Source of the DNA: Anodontia alba | Taxonomy: Eukaryota > Mollusca > Bivalvia > Lucinida > Lucinidae | Direction: 5' to 3' | DNA: 64,000 bases | Assembly: GCA_964016985.1 (NCBI GenBank) | Contig: OZ024827.1 | Location: 82,225,835 to 82,289,834, forward strand | In this document: piece after piece, positions 1 through 12,259 of the stretch | Position numbering within the stretch: the first letter of the stretch is position 1 | How the letters are laid out: every line of letters starts with the position of its first letter | The notes under the pieces: generated by a model | What the model was told of the DNA's origin: nothing | What the model saw: the letters and a program-made list of their open reading frames with translations, nothing else | Databases searched by the model: none | Position numbers and translations under genes: made by a program

Positions 1-181
1 TGACGGACAGAAGCTGTAAATAATAAAAATGGAGTTGTTTCAGATTTTGGATGAGTATGGTACGGAATTATGGTGCCCCAATAAGATAAATAAGGTACAT
101 GTATAGGTTAGGGACAAAAAGCAAATCAATAAAGGGAACTGATGCGAATTTAATAGGACAACTCTGTCAAATTGTTTTGCT

Positions 182-283
182 CCTTTATGAAAAGGGGTGC
201 GCTCTTAAGGGAAAGAAAGATTTGCTCACAAGCGAGCAAATAAAAGTGTTTTCTTTTACGGAGTACACCCCCTTTTAAAGGTG
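182..283. repeat. Imperfect hairpin, family H related
   Basis: An imperfect inverted repeat of about 100 bp. The left arm, beginning CCTTTATGAAAAGGGGTGCG, pairs with the right arm ending CCCCCTTTTAAAGG. The loop region carries TTTGCTC and GAGCAAA flanking a short centre. The segment CTCTTAAGGGAAAGAA is shared with the duplicated hairpin near 60600, so both probably belong to one non-autonomous element family. Confidence 0.55.
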
Positions 284-303
284 TTAGTGTACAGGAAAAT
301 ATA

Positions 304-571
304 CTGGGCCCAGTTGTTCAAAACTAACGATGTCGTTAGTTAACGTATCGTTAAAACTTTGATCATTGAATATGGCATATATGCTAATAGTTTTGCTAAA
401 AAAAAGTAGAGTTGCTTTTGTTAAAAAAGTAGAGTTGCTTTTGCATTTGCAAAAGCTACATACATTTTTTCAGTAAAAATACCTGTGAATTAGATATTGT
501 CCTTATTAGAACAGTTAATATTTTAACCCTTAACGAGCACGTTAAGCTAACTACGCTTTGAATAACTGGGC
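304..571. mobile_element. Family A MITE, TIR CTGGGCCCAGTTGTTCAAA
   Basis: A 268-bp non-coding element with terminal inverted repeats. It starts CTGGGCCCAGTTGTTCAAA and ends TTTGAATAACTGGGC, with subterminal AACGATGTCGTTAG and ACGAGCACGTTAAGC. The centre is a hairpin around TTTGCATTTGCAAAAGC. This copy carries a small internal duplication of AAAAAGTAGAGTTGCTTTTG. Other copies are at 18915, 29048, 57975 and 59471. No transposase is present, so it is a non-autonomous DNA element; its superfamily is not assigned. Confidence 0.8.
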
Positions 572-976
572 AAAGACATTACAAAAGTTGTTTCCTTTGG
601 CAAGCTTGTGAAAACCAATTAAGTGTATCATTTTACTTTAAAAGACAGGCAAACTATCATGAAATAAGATATTTGCGGAATGAATACAACAGTGATTGGA
701 AAACACTTATGTTATGTCGATAGGAACACTTCTCATCTAATAAAAACACTCACCTGGCCTTATTATTATCCTATAATTTAAATATCTAAGGTTCGCAAGT
801 AATTCGGATTCCGTCAGTCCCCTGATAACAAAGGTAATGAATCTCCCAACAGAAGAGTAGTCATTAAAGCAGGTGAATAGAAACGTCGCTAATTCCCAGT
901 ACTTAGGGCCATAAGTGATATTCGGAATCGTAATATATCTTAATTTTCGATAGTAGAGGCACTGTGACGCTGCATT
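572..976. other. Unclassified sequence
   Basis: AT-rich sequence between a MITE and the start of the minisatellite array. I see no gene, RNA or recognisable repeat here. Confidence 0.4.
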
Positions 977-2256
977 ATGGAAGACACCCCATTTTGTTTG
1001 ACTTATCAAGATGGTCATACTCTCAAATGTCTCCTTATCTGTAACAAAAACGATCTAATTAAGGTAAATGGATACATTAAATGTCTCCTTGTCCGTACAG
1101 AAAACGCTCTACTTAAGGTAAGTGGACACATCAAGTGTCTTCTTGTCTGTAACAAATAACGCTCTAATTAAATGTAGACACCAAATTTCTCATTGTCTGT
1201 AACAAACAGGCTCTAGTAAAGGTAAAATGACACATACAAATTCCTTGTTACTAGCAAAATTGTTCTTGGTAAGGTGAACTTTTCCATGTCTGTAATAAAC
1301 AACGCTTTATTAAAGGTAAACGGATTAATTAAATGTTTCCTTATCGGGAATATACAGCTCTCTAGATGATGCAACAACAATCACTGAAGTTAAGGTGAAT
1401 GAACACATCAAACGCCTCTCTTAAAAACAACTCTCTAGTTAAAGTGAATTTTTACATCAAATGTTTCATTGTCTGTAACAAACAATGCCCTAGTTATAGT
1501 GATTAGACACATCAAATGTCTTAGTATCTGTACCAAACAACGCTCTATTTATGTAAATAGAAACATCAAATGTCTCATTATCCACATTATATTTATTAAA
1601 CAACGCTCTTGTTAAGGTGAATGGATACATCAAATGTCTCATTGTCTCTAATAAAGAACGGTCTAGTTAAGGTGAATGGGCACACCGTTGTCTGTAACAA
1701 ACAACGCTCTAGTTAAGATGAATAAACACATCAAATGTCTTTTTGTCTGTAACGAACAACGCACTAGTTAAGGTGAATGATCACATAAAATGTCTCATTG
1801 TCTGTAACAAATAACGCTCTAGTTAAGGTGAATGGGCACACCAAAAGTCTCGTTGTCTGTTACAAACAAAGCTTTAGTAAATGTGAATAGCTACCTCAAT
1901 GTCCCATTGTCGGTAAAAAACAATGCTCTAGTTATGGTGAAAGACACATCAAACGTATCATTATCTGTAACGAACAACGCTATAACAAAGGTGAATGGAT
2001 AGATCAACAGTCTTCACTATCTATAACAGACAACGCCCTAGTTCAGTTGAATGAACACAACAAATGTCCCATTTTCTGTAACAAACATCGCTCACATCAA
2101 ATGACTCCTGGTCTGTAATTAAAAATTCTCTAGTTAAGGTGAACGAACATATCAAAAGTCTTTTTGTCTATTACAATTACATGCTCTAATTAAGGTGAAT
2201 AGTTACATCAAATGTTTCCTTGTCTGAAACAACGTTCTGGTTCAGGGGTTAAGGTG

Positions 2257-2925
2257 AAAAAAGGTTAACGAAAAGTCCAGAGTGCCAAAATCACAAGCAG
2301 CAGCCCATCCCAGACACCAAAATGAAAAGAAAACAGACAAAAGCAAACACGCGCAAATAGAATAAACGTTCGAAAAGCATTAAGATAAGCTCTCTTTTCC
2401 CTAAGCGAGGTAATCGCAATTCTCAAAGGACTAAAACACACAAGAACAAAATAACACCAGGCAAAGCTTAAAGCAAATCGCCTCGTAGAATAAACCACAA
2501 AGCAACAAAGTGTAAGACTTACACCGGGACCATCGTCTTAGAACGGTCAGTAGAATAGACCACCGGGGTAGGGGTGGAGGGGCGGTTTAAATACTGACGC
2601 ATAGCCATCAACACTGATTGGGTTGATAACTAGGCATACAGTTTGACGCATAATATCCAGGCTATAGCCAGTGCTTTTGGAACGGTGAATTAGTTTTCTG
2701 CGTTGCTTCGAGAAGTTAGATTTTCCTGCAATTTTTCTAAATCAGTACTCTGAGTCACCGTAAAATTCTAGTTCCGATATACCTTGTTGCAGAAGTATTT
2801 TCCGACTGACGCTACATGTTTCTACCAAGGTACTGTGTCTGCGATAAAATTTCAAAAACGCCTCACGAAGTTTGAAATAAAGATAGCCCTGCCTAAAAAT
2901 TTTGGCAGTAAGGGCTTTATTACGC
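2257..2925 (-). pseudogene. Penelope-like element 3' fragment in the minisatellite
   Basis: Minus-strand fragment of the Penelope-like (PLE) reverse transcriptase C-terminus (NKALTAK, KFYRRHS, QQGISELEFYGD) followed by its 3' tail. The tail ends (minus strand) GGACTTTTCG..CCTTTTTT against array sequence. Between about 2560 and 2640 the tail jumps from the GGTGGT-type segment directly to the coding end, so several hundred bases are deleted relative to the copy at 48153-49715. It has a 5' truncation at about 2925, where array sequence resumes. It cannot encode an enzyme. Confidence 0.75.
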
Positions 2926-3379
2926 CACATCAAATGTATATTTGTCTGTAACAAATAATTATCTAATTAGAGTGAATGGATACATCAAATGCCTCATTGT
3001 CTGTAGCAAACAACGCTCTAGTTAAGGTGAATGAACACTTCAAAAGTCCCGATATCTGTAACAACCACCGCTCTAGTTCAGGTAACTGAACACATCAAAT
3101 GTATCATTGTCTGTAAAAAAGCTCTAGTTTAGGAGAATGAAAACATCAAATGTTTCATTGTCTGTAATAAATAACGCTCTAGTTAAAGTGATGAATACAT
3201 CATATGTGTCATTGTAACATACAAGGTCTTAGTATTAGAGAATGGACTCATCAAATGTCTTGTTATCTGTAACAAACAAAGCCCTAGTTAAGGTGAATGG
3301 AAGCATCAAATGTCTCATTGTCTGTAACAAATAGAACCCTAGTTAAGATGAATGGACACACAAAATGTCTCATTTTCTG

Positions 3380-3655
3380 TTTGTGTTGGTCTTACTCTTT
3401 GTTGCTTTGTGGTTTATTCTACGAGTCTGTTTGTTTTATGTCTTACTTTGTGTTATTTTGTTCTTGTGTTTTACAGTCCTTTTAGCATTGCGATTACCTC
3501 GCTTGGGGGAAGAGAGAGCTAATCTTAGTGCTTTTCGTATTTTTTTTCGATTTGTGCTTGTTTGGTTTTGTTGGTTTCCTCTTCCTCTTGATGTTTGGGA
3601 AGGGCTGCGGTCTGTGACTGTGGTACTTCCTGGACTTTTGTCTTATTTTTTGTTT
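3380..3655 (+). mobile_element. Penelope-like element 3' tail, solo copy
   Basis: Plus-strand copy of only the last 280 bases or so of the PLE 3' tail, from GTTGGTCTTACTCTTTGTTG to GGACTTTTGTCTTATTTTTT, flanked on both sides by array units. The open frame across it reflects the conserved tail and not a protein. The extreme 5' truncation fits target-primed reverse transcription. Confidence 0.75.
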
Positions 3656-4361
3656 TCTGTAACAAACAATGCTCTAGTTAAGGTGAATGGACACAGCAAA
3701 CGTGACATTGTCTGCAACAAACAACGCTCTAGTTAAGGTGAATGAGCACATCAAATGTCTCATTGTCTGTAACAAACAATGCTAGAACAATATACTAGAT
3801 GACTGGCAACACCAAAAGTCTCATTGACTGTCAATAACAAACAACGCTCTAGTTAAGAGGATTTGATGTATAGAGTGACTCGTTGTCTGTAGCAAACAAT
3901 GCTCTAGTTATGGTGAACAGACACATCAAATGTCCCAATATCTGTACCATACAACGCTCTACTTAAGGTAAATGGATACATCAAATGTCTCATTACTGCA
4001 ACTGACAACTCTCTAGTTAAGTTGAATGAACACATCAAATGTCTCCTTGTTTGTTGCAAACACAGGATCTAATAAAGGTGAATAGTTACATCAAATGTCT
4101 TTTTGTTTGTAACAAACAACACACGTGTTAAGGTGATTTGCCATATCAAATATCTTAATGTCTGTAACAAATAACACTCTAAGTAAGTGTATGGGCACAT
4201 CAAATGTCTCCTTGCCTGTAACAAACATCGCTAAGGTTAATAGTAATGTACCAAATAACACTCTAAGTAAGTGTATGGGCACATCAAATGTCTCCTTATC
4301 TATAACAAACAATGCTCTAGTTAAAGTGAATAAAGACATCAAATGTCTTATCGTCCGTAAC

Positions 4362-4640
4362 AAAAAAGGTAAGAGAAAAGTCCAGGGAGTGCCACAATCA
4401 CAAACCGCATCCCTTCCCAGACCCCAAGAGGAAGAGGAAACCGACAAATCTAAACAAGCACAAAATGAACAAACATACCGAAAGCACTAAGATTAGCTCT
4501 CTCTTCCCCAAGCGAGTTAATCGCAATACTAAAAGGACTGAAAAGCCCAAGAATAAAATGACACATGGAAAGACACAACAAATCGCCTCGTAGAATAAGC
4601 CACAAAGCAACAAAGAGTAAGACCAACATCGGGACCACGC
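4362..4640 (-). mobile_element. Penelope-like element 3' tail, solo copy
   Basis: Minus-strand copy of the same 280-base tail. Its end, reading TTTTCTCTTACCTTTTTT on the minus strand, abuts the array motif CCGTAAC. The 5' side is truncated at CGGGACCAC, where array sequence GCTCTGGTTAAGG resumes. It holds no coding sequence. Confidence 0.75.
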
Positions 4641-4794
4641 TCTGGTTAAGGTCAATCGCCATATCAAATGTCTCATTGTCTAATTTACAATGATCTAATT
4701 TAGGTTGATTGTTACATTAAATGTCTTTTTGTCTGCATCAAAAACACTCCATTTAAGGTGAATGAAATCATCAAATGTCCCTTTGTCTGTAACA

Positions 4795-5955
4795 AAAAAA
4801 GTACGAGAAAAGCCCAGAGAGTGCCACAATCACAAACCGCAGCCCATCTCAGACCCCAAGAGGAAGAGGAAACCGACAAATCTAAACAAGCACAACCCGA
4901 TCAAACGTACGAAAAGCACTAAGATTAGCTCTCTCTTCCCCAAGCGAGGTAATCGCAATACTAAAAGGACTGAACAACATAAAAACAAAATGACACACGG
5001 AAAGACATACAACAAATCGCCTCGTAGAATAAACCACAAAGCAACAAGGAGTAGGACTAACACCGGGACCACCGCCTTAGAACGGTCGGTAGAGCAAACC
5101 ACCGGGAGATTTAAAGCACTTTTACAGCTAGCTAACTTCACCCTGGGTCCCGACGCTACTCTTAATACATAAATACATAAAAATTCGGTTCGCATAAAGG
5201 CTCCCAACTCAGTTAATGCATCAAAGCAAAAACATAAAAATCAAATTAATCACTATAATAAAGACGAGTACTCATGGCTAATTCTACTGTATGCCAGAGT
5301 AAATGAAAACCAATAGTTGAACCACGGCTGGCCAAGCCAAGGACATATCGTCAAGCCCCAACCCACTGGTTAAAGTTTTACGAAGAGACCGTCATTGAGT
5401 CTGAGGCCCGAACCGCCGTCGTGCAATTAAAGAGTGAAGCAAAGCCATCAACAATGATTGGGTTGACAACTAGGCATGTAGTCTGCCGCATAATATCCAG
5501 GCTATAGCCAATTCTTTTATAACGTTTAATAAGTTTTCTGAATTGCTCCGAAAAGTTAGCTTTACCTACAGTTTTTCAAAATCTGTACACTGTCACCGTA
5601 AAATTCTGGTTCCGATATACCTTGTTGCAGAAATGTTTTCAGACTGACGCTATATTTTTCTAACAAGGCACTGTGTCTGCGATAAAATTTCGAAAGCGCC
5701 TTACGAAGTTTAAAATAACGATAGCCCAGCCTACGAAGTTTGGCAATTAGGGCTTTATTATGGTAGTTAAAGTAATTAAGATTTGAAGAAGCTCTGGCGA
5801 ATCTTATAAGCTGAGATATGTATACCCCATATAAGGTACGCCGGGGGACATCGCCATCCAGAAAAGGGAGATTGACTATATCAAAATCGTCCCGTTTATC
5901 ATAAATTTTGGTGGAAACTGTACCATTAGATATACATAGATTCAAATCCAAAAAA
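4795..5955 (-). pseudogene. Penelope-like element, 5'-truncated copy
   Basis: Minus-strand PLE copy holding the C-terminal third of the reverse transcriptase and the full 3' tail. Recognisable pieces are KIYDKRDDF, PFLDGDVP, YGVYISQLIRFARASSN, KFYRRHSALLEKYSVSLK and QQGISEPEFYGD. The reading frame is broken after the last motif, and the RT fingers and catalytic YxDD motif are absent. At the 5' junction, element sequence CCAAAAAAGGT runs into array sequence AAGGTGAATAAA, so AAGGT could belong to either and looks like junction microhomology. Confidence 0.85.
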
Positions 5956-7159
5956 GGTGAATAAACACATCAAATGTTTCTTTGTCTCTAACAAATAGCG
6001 CTTTAGTTTAGGTGAATGGACACATAAAATGTCTCCTTATCAAAAACCAAAAACGCTTTAGTTGAGGTGAATGGATACATCAAATGTCTCTTTGTCTGTA
6101 ACAAAAACTCTCTAGTTAAGGTGAATGAACACATCAAATGTCTCGTCGTCTATAACAATAGCGTTCTAGTTAAGATGAATGGACACATCGAATGTCTCCA
6201 TGTCTGTAACAAACAACGCTCTGGTTCAGGTAAACTGACAAATCAAATGTATCTTTATCTGTAACAAAGAACATTCTAGTAAAGATCAGTGGACACATCA
6301 AATACCTCCTTGCCTGTAACAAACATCGCTATTGTTTATGAGAAGGCGTGCGTCAAATGTCCCCTTGTTTGTAACAAGCAACGCTCTAGTTAAGGTGAAT
6401 GGCCATTTCGAAGTTTCTGTAACAAACAATGCTGTAATTAGGGAGAATGGACACAGCAACGTATCCTTGTCTTTAACAAACAACATTCTAGTTAAGATGA
6501 ATGGACTTTTTCAGTTACAAAGACCGACTTAGTAAAGGTGAATGGCTATATTAAATGCCACTTTGTCTGTAACAAACAACGCGCTAGTAAAAGTGAATTG
6601 ATATATGAAAAATAGTTTTGATGTAAAAAACCACCCTCTTGTTAGGAAAAACTATATATCATATATCTCCTTGGCTGTAACAAACAACGCACTAGTGAAG
6701 GTGAATAGCTGCATCAAGGTTTCATTGTCAGTAATAAAGAACGAGGTAGAGAAGATGAATTGATAAAGCAAATGTTTCTTTGACTGTAACAAACAACTTT
6801 CTAGTTGAGAGGAATGGATATATCAAATATCTCATTGCCTGTAACTAACAATACAATAGTTAAATTGAAGGGATAGATCACATGTTTCCTTGCCTGTAAC
6901 AGACACCACTCTAGTTAAGATGAAGGGATATACCAAATATCTCCTTACTTGTAACAGACACCAGTCTTGTTAAGATAAAGGGTTTATAACTAACCACACT
7001 TTTGTTAGGATGAATAGGTACTCGTATATCAAAGATCTCTTTGACTGTAACAAACAACGCAATAATTGTGAAGGTGAATGGCTGCATCAAATGTGTCCTT
7101 ACCAGTAACAAACAACTCTCTCTTCAAGGTGATAGTTTATATATCTATTCATTCTTACA

Positions 7160-7405
7160 AGAATGTGGTTTGTTACAGTTAAGAAAATATTTCATGTATC
7201 AATTCACTTTCACTAGTGCTTTGTTTGTTACAGAAAAGGAGCGTTGTTTGTTAAAGACAAGGATTCATTTGTTGTATTCATTCCCCGTTATTACAACATT
7301 GTTTGCTACAGAAACTTTCGATATGGCCATTCACCTTAACTAGATCGTTGTTTGTTACAGATATGGAGGCATATGACCTTTCACTTCTAATAAACCATAG
7401 AGATG
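7160..7405 (-). repeat. 55-bp minisatellite, inverted block
   Basis: The same unit as the preceding block but in reverse orientation (TTGTTTGTTACAGA, CATTCACCTTAACTAGA). The switch takes place around 7120-7160. The block is cut by the terminal-inverted-repeat element beginning at 7411 and continues in the same orientation after 8583. Confidence 0.85.
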
Positions 7406-7410
7406 TTTCG

Positions 7411-8583
7411 TATAGTGGCATATAAATGACATCTAAATATTGAGATACTAAGTGTTCTTTTTCCCTTCTTTTATGTCGACTTAAAATGTATGAACTGATG
7501 CTATATGGACTTCCGTCAATAATGGTTTTCGCAACTGCAGGTTGTAATACTGTCAAGAAGTGTCATCTACAACGTCAGCTTCATGAAACACTTTTACAAC
7601 TACATGTCGACATTGTAATTATTATTTCGACTTCCGGTCATATTATGTAGTAGGATTTGTTGAAAAGATAATGATAATCAGATAGTGACTATGCCGGTCG
7701 AGATACTTAAATTCGGGACGATGTGACATATTAAGTTTAGGGCTTCATAGTGTATGGTGGCATCTAGATGTTATATTATAATTATCCTTTCGACATGTTT
7801 TGTTAAATTTGACGTTTGCTGGACGAGTTTGTATAACGAAAAGTTGTGTGGCTAACAGATCGTAAGGGGCTTGCCAAACAAAACACTTTTTAGCTAGCTA
7901 AACACCAAATTTACAGAATAAATCGAATTTCTACTCTAAGACGACTACTTGTGTGTCTAAATGCCCATTTGTAGCCCCCTCGTCTACACTTCTTTAATTC
8001 TCACCGGTCAGACGGATGGACGCTCTTATAAATATACACATATTACATATTATGGCAACTAACCCTTACTAACTCCCAGCTCGGAGGTTACGTAATCTAT
8101 TTTATATCTGACCAAATATTTTAATATAAAATAGTACTACGGTATAAAGTTTTTCGCAATATGTTGCGCAAAAAACAAACAAAACAAAAAAAAAAAAACA
8201 AAAAAAAAAAAAACAAAAAAAAAAAAAAAAAAAATGAACTGGCGCTGCCTGTGTGATTTTGGTCTAAAAATAAACTTTGACGACTAGGAAAACGTATCTC
8301 AACGCTAAATGGCAAATCATAACATGTAAAAGAACCGGAAGACGAGATAATAAAAATGATGAAAATAAGTCGTCATACAATGTTAACACGCTTTGTTTTC
8401 TTGAAGGTAGCTTAGAGCAATATTATGACATGCAGACGCGATAACCATTATCAAAGGAAGTCGATATAGCATCAAGTCATACATTGTAAGTCGACATAAA
8501 AGCAGATTTATGTCGACTTAGTTTCTCAATATTTAGATGTCAGTTATATCTCAATATTTAGATGTCACTTATATGCCACCATA
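7411..8583. mobile_element. 1.17-kb terminal-inverted-repeat element in the array
   Basis: The left end (TATAGTGGCATATAAATGAC then ATCTAAATATTGAG) is the imperfect reverse complement of the right end (CTCAATATTTAGATGTCACT then TATATGCCACCATA). The match continues inward over about 110 bases (TTTTATGTCGACTTA and GATGCTAT on both sides). At the right end a short piece (CTCAATATTTAGATGTCA) is duplicated. The interior is non-coding and includes an A-rich run at 8170-8235. Reverse-orientation minisatellite lies on both sides, so this is an insertion within the array. No transposase is seen; superfamily unknown. Confidence 0.7.
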
Positions 8584-9975
8584 GTTTTGTACAGACAAGG
8601 AGACGTTGGATATGTCCATTCATTTTAACTAGAGCGTTGTTTGTTACCGATAAAAAGACATTTGATGTGTCCATTCACCTGATACAGAGCGTTGTTTGTT
8701 ACAGACAAGGAGACATTTGGTGTGTTCATTCACCTTAACTAGAGCGGTGTTTGTTACAGACAAGGAGATATTTGATGTGTTATTCAACTTAACTAGAGCG
8801 TTTTTGTTATAGACATTTGATGTATCCATTCACCTTAACTAGAGCGTTTTTTGGTACAGAAAAAGAAACATTTCATGTGTCCATTCACTTTAACTGGAAC
8901 GCTTTTTTGGGAGACAAAGAGATATTTTATGAATTCACTTACCTTAACTAGAGCGTTTTTTTTTTTTTCATAACAGAGACAAGGAGACATTTGATGTATC
9001 GATTGACCTTAATTAGATCATTGTAAATTACAGACAATGAAACATTTGATATGGCGATTCAGCTTAATCAGTGCTTTATTTGTTACAGACAATAAAAATA
9101 TTAAATGTAACGAGTCACCTTAATATGATCGTGCGTTTATAACTGACAAGAAGACATTTGATGTGTTCACTTACCTTTACTAGAGTTTTTAATTACAGAC
9201 AAGGAAACATTTGACGTATCCATTCCCATAAACCATAGCGATGTTTGATACAGACAAGGAGACATTTGTCTATTCACCTACTTAGAGCGTTGTTCATTAC
9301 AGATACAGCGGCATTTGATATGGCGATATACCTTAACAAGAGCATTGTTTGTTACAGACAATGTGGCATTTGATAGAACTTGTGTTTGTAACAGACAAGA
9401 ACACATTTGATATGTTCATTTACCTTTACTAGAGCCCTGTTTGCTACAGACAATGAGACGTTTGGTGTGTCCCATTCACCTCAACTAGAACGTTGTCTGT
9501 TGCAGATAATAAGACATTTGATGTATCCATTTACCATAAGTAGAAAGTTGTTTGGTACAAATAAGACATTTAATGTGTCTATTCACTATAACTAGGCCAT
9601 TGTTTGTTACAGACAATGAGACTGTTGATGTATCAATTCACCTTAACTAGAGAGTTGTTTTATACAGACAATGACACTTTGGGTGTGTGTGTCCATTCAC
9701 CTTAACTAGAGCGTTGTTTGTTACAGACGTTGAGACATTTTATGTATTCATTCACCTTAATTCGAGCATTGTGGTTGTTGCAGACAATGGGCATTTGGTG
9801 ATTTGGTGTATCCATTCACCTTAACCAGAACGCTGTTTGTTACAAACAACGATATGTTTTGTGTGTCCATTCATCTTAACTAGGGCGTTGTTTGTTACAG
9901 ACAATGAGACATTTGACGCTTCAATTTACCTTCACTAGAGCGTTGTTTGTTACAGAGAAGGAAACATTTGATATC
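8584..9975 (-). repeat. 55-bp minisatellite array, inverted block
   Basis: About 25 units in reverse orientation, recognisable by TTACAGACAAGGAGACATTTG and CATTCACCTTAACTAGAGCG. The sequence belongs to variant 1 (GAGACATTTGATGTGTCC). Orientation flips to plus at about 9976, where CATTTGATAT is followed by CAGTAACAAACAACTC. Confidence 0.9.
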
Positions 9976-9976
9976 A

Positions 9977-10780
9977 GTAACAAACAACTCTCTAATTAAG
10001 ATGAATGGATATTTCAAGTATCTCATTGCCTGAAACAAACACCACTATGAGATATTTCATATATCAATTCCCCTTAACTAGAGTTGTTTGTTCTGTTTGT
10101 TTGTAACAAACAACACTATAGTTAAATTGAAGGCATGTATCAGTCGTTTCAATGCTCATAACAGACACCACGCTAGTTAAGATGAAGGGATACATCAAAT
10201 GTTCCCTTGCCTGTAACAGACATCTCTCTTGTTAATATGAAGGGGTACATCAATTGCCTGTAACAAACAACACTATGAAATATTTGATATATCAGTTCAC
10301 CTTAACTAGAGTTGTTTGTTCTGTTTGTCTGTAACAAACAATACTATAGTTAAATTGAAGGCCTACAATCGTTTCCTTGCTTGTAACAAACAACACTCTA
10401 GTTTAGATGAACGGATATATCAAATGTTTCCTTGTCTGTAACATACAATACTTTAGTTATAATGAAGGGGTACATGCAATGTTTTCTTGTCTGTAACAGA
10501 TACCCCATTTAGTTTAGATAAAGTGATACATCAAATGTTTCTTTGTATGAAACAAACAACACTCTAGTTTGGATGTATTGTTTCATCAAATGTTTCCTTG
10601 CGATAACAAATAACACTCTAGTTAAGATGAAGGGATACATCAAACGTTTCCTTGACTGTTGCAAAAAAACATCCTTATTCAAATGAATAGATACAGCACA
10701 TATTCCCTTGCCTATAACAAGCACCACTCTTGCTAGAATAAATGGATACATCAAGTGTGCCTTTGTCTGTGATACGAGTC
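9977..10780 (+). repeat. 55-bp minisatellite array with small internal inversions
   Basis: Plus-orientation units that grade into variant 2 (GTTTCCTTGCCTGTAACA, AAGATGAAGGGATACATC). Two short reverse-orientation insets, at about 10055-10105 and 10270-10335, each read CCTTAACTAGAGTTGTTTG and are followed by CTGTTTGT. The insets and their surroundings form two copies of a longer unit with a period of about 222 bases. Confidence 0.85.
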
Positions 10781-12259
10781 TTTATATCATTGTGTTCACT
10801 TCTGTCATTGCAACTCAGAAACTCAATGCCGATTAATCCTATATAGTCATGAATAATGAACAACTATAGAAAGTCGAACTTCATAATCATCTTGGGCTGG
10901 CATTTTCAAAAGACGGAACGTGGCATGATCATATTGATTTAATTTCAAACTAAGCGTTGGTAGAGTAAATGGTATGACTAATAAATTAGTCGTGTGTCTT
11001 CTTATAACCTACAGAATTCTGAGGAATACCTTACAGTCCACACTAATACTCAGTTGTATTATAATTCTTTACTGCCTTCAGTGGTGAATGAATGAAACCA
11101 CTTGCCACAGTCGAGCAGAAATGCGGCCACAGTTGAGTCGTTCAAAATGTCTCTTCACACAGACACAATGGCTCTGAACCCAGTGTAGCGCATAATGACC
11201 ATCTGTTTTGAAAGGGCATCACCTATGACCCCAACTGCGTATGTCGAGCAGTAGAAATTACAAAACATTTTGGAGTGTAAAATTTTTTTTATGAAATTAG
11301 GCAAGAAATGTTCAATGAAATTCGTTCATTTGTACACACCAACATCTTATGAGTTTATAATTAGGCAAAGCGATTCAGGTCAGCCAATTAGTATGTAAAA
11401 ATAAAACACGCCCGCACAGTATATTTTGAAATATTGGTAACAGTATTACATTGTATGTTTCTTACACCGGTTTTTCAAAAGTTGAATACTGCGAATTTGT
11501 AGTATTGCAAATCGTCAAAAAACAGCGAACCATTAATAAATACAACAACACTTAAGCATACTTAAACTCAGTCTCAAACTCAAAAGTTTTCTATATCATA
11601 TTTTGCAGTTGTGCAGAATTGCCTGTGTAGTCTTATTCTTTTAACTATTTCTTTATTTTCTAGTTATTTTTGTTAGCTCTTCCTTGCCTTTATTCAGTTC
11701 CTTTTTCTTATGAAGATTCGCCATTTAGAGACACATTTTTATCATAACTAGCTTTTATATATCTGATACTCTTCAACATTACAGTTAAATACTAGTTTGC
11801 TGTAATTAGTTAATATTTGCTATTATTAGCTATTTGATATTTTCTATATCATATTTTGCAATTGTGCAGAATTGCATGTGTAGTCTTATTCTTTTTACTA
11901 TTTCTTTATTTTCTAGTTATTTTTGTTAGCTCTTCCTTGCCTTTATTTCGTTCCGTTTTCTTATCTTATAAATACTCGCCATTTAGAGACACATTTTTAT
12001 AAGAACTAGCTTTTATATATCTGATACTCTTCAACATTACAGTTAAATGTTAGTTTGCTGTAATCAGTTAATATTTGCAGCCTTTTGTGCAAGATAAATT
12101 GATCCAATTCATTGACTCATGATCACGAATCTATGATACCGTGAAGATAATAGGAGTTAAATTCATATAAGCCCAATGCATTTTGTAAATCCCGTTTGTA
12201 TAGGATACTTACAACAATGTGTTATGTATTTTTTTGTATTTTTGTACATTTAATACAAA
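10781..12259. other. Unique-looking spacer within the array, with a 253-bp tandem duplication
   Basis: No gene is visible. Positions 11588-11820 and 11841-12078 are two highly similar direct copies, each beginning TTTCTATATCATATTTTGCA and ending AGTTAATATTTGC, with a period of 253 bases. The rest is AT-rich and unassigned. Minisatellite flanks it on both sides. Confidence 0.7.

Larger units (their letters stand above)
977..7130 (+). repeat. 55-bp minisatellite array, block 1 (variant 1)
   Basis: A tandem array with a unit of about 55 bp. The unit is recognisable by GTCTGTAACAAACAACGCTC followed by TAGTTAAGGTGAATGGACAC and ATCAAATGTCTC. Units differ by substitutions and small indels. Because 55 is not a multiple of three, the array produces short open frames with a 55-residue period (three units), which I regard as non-coding. 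The block is interrupted by retroelement pieces at 2257-2925, 3380-3655, 4362-4640 and 4795-5955. It shows no spacer/repeat alternation, so it is not a CRISPR array. Confidence 0.9.

Noticed and set aside
3365..3736. Hydrophobic reading frame (VLLFVALWFILR-type), also at 4830, 26014, 48193 and 58897
   Set aside because: It recurs exactly with the non-coding 3' tail of the Penelope-like element, in more than one frame and with frameshifts between copies; it is not a membrane protein gene.
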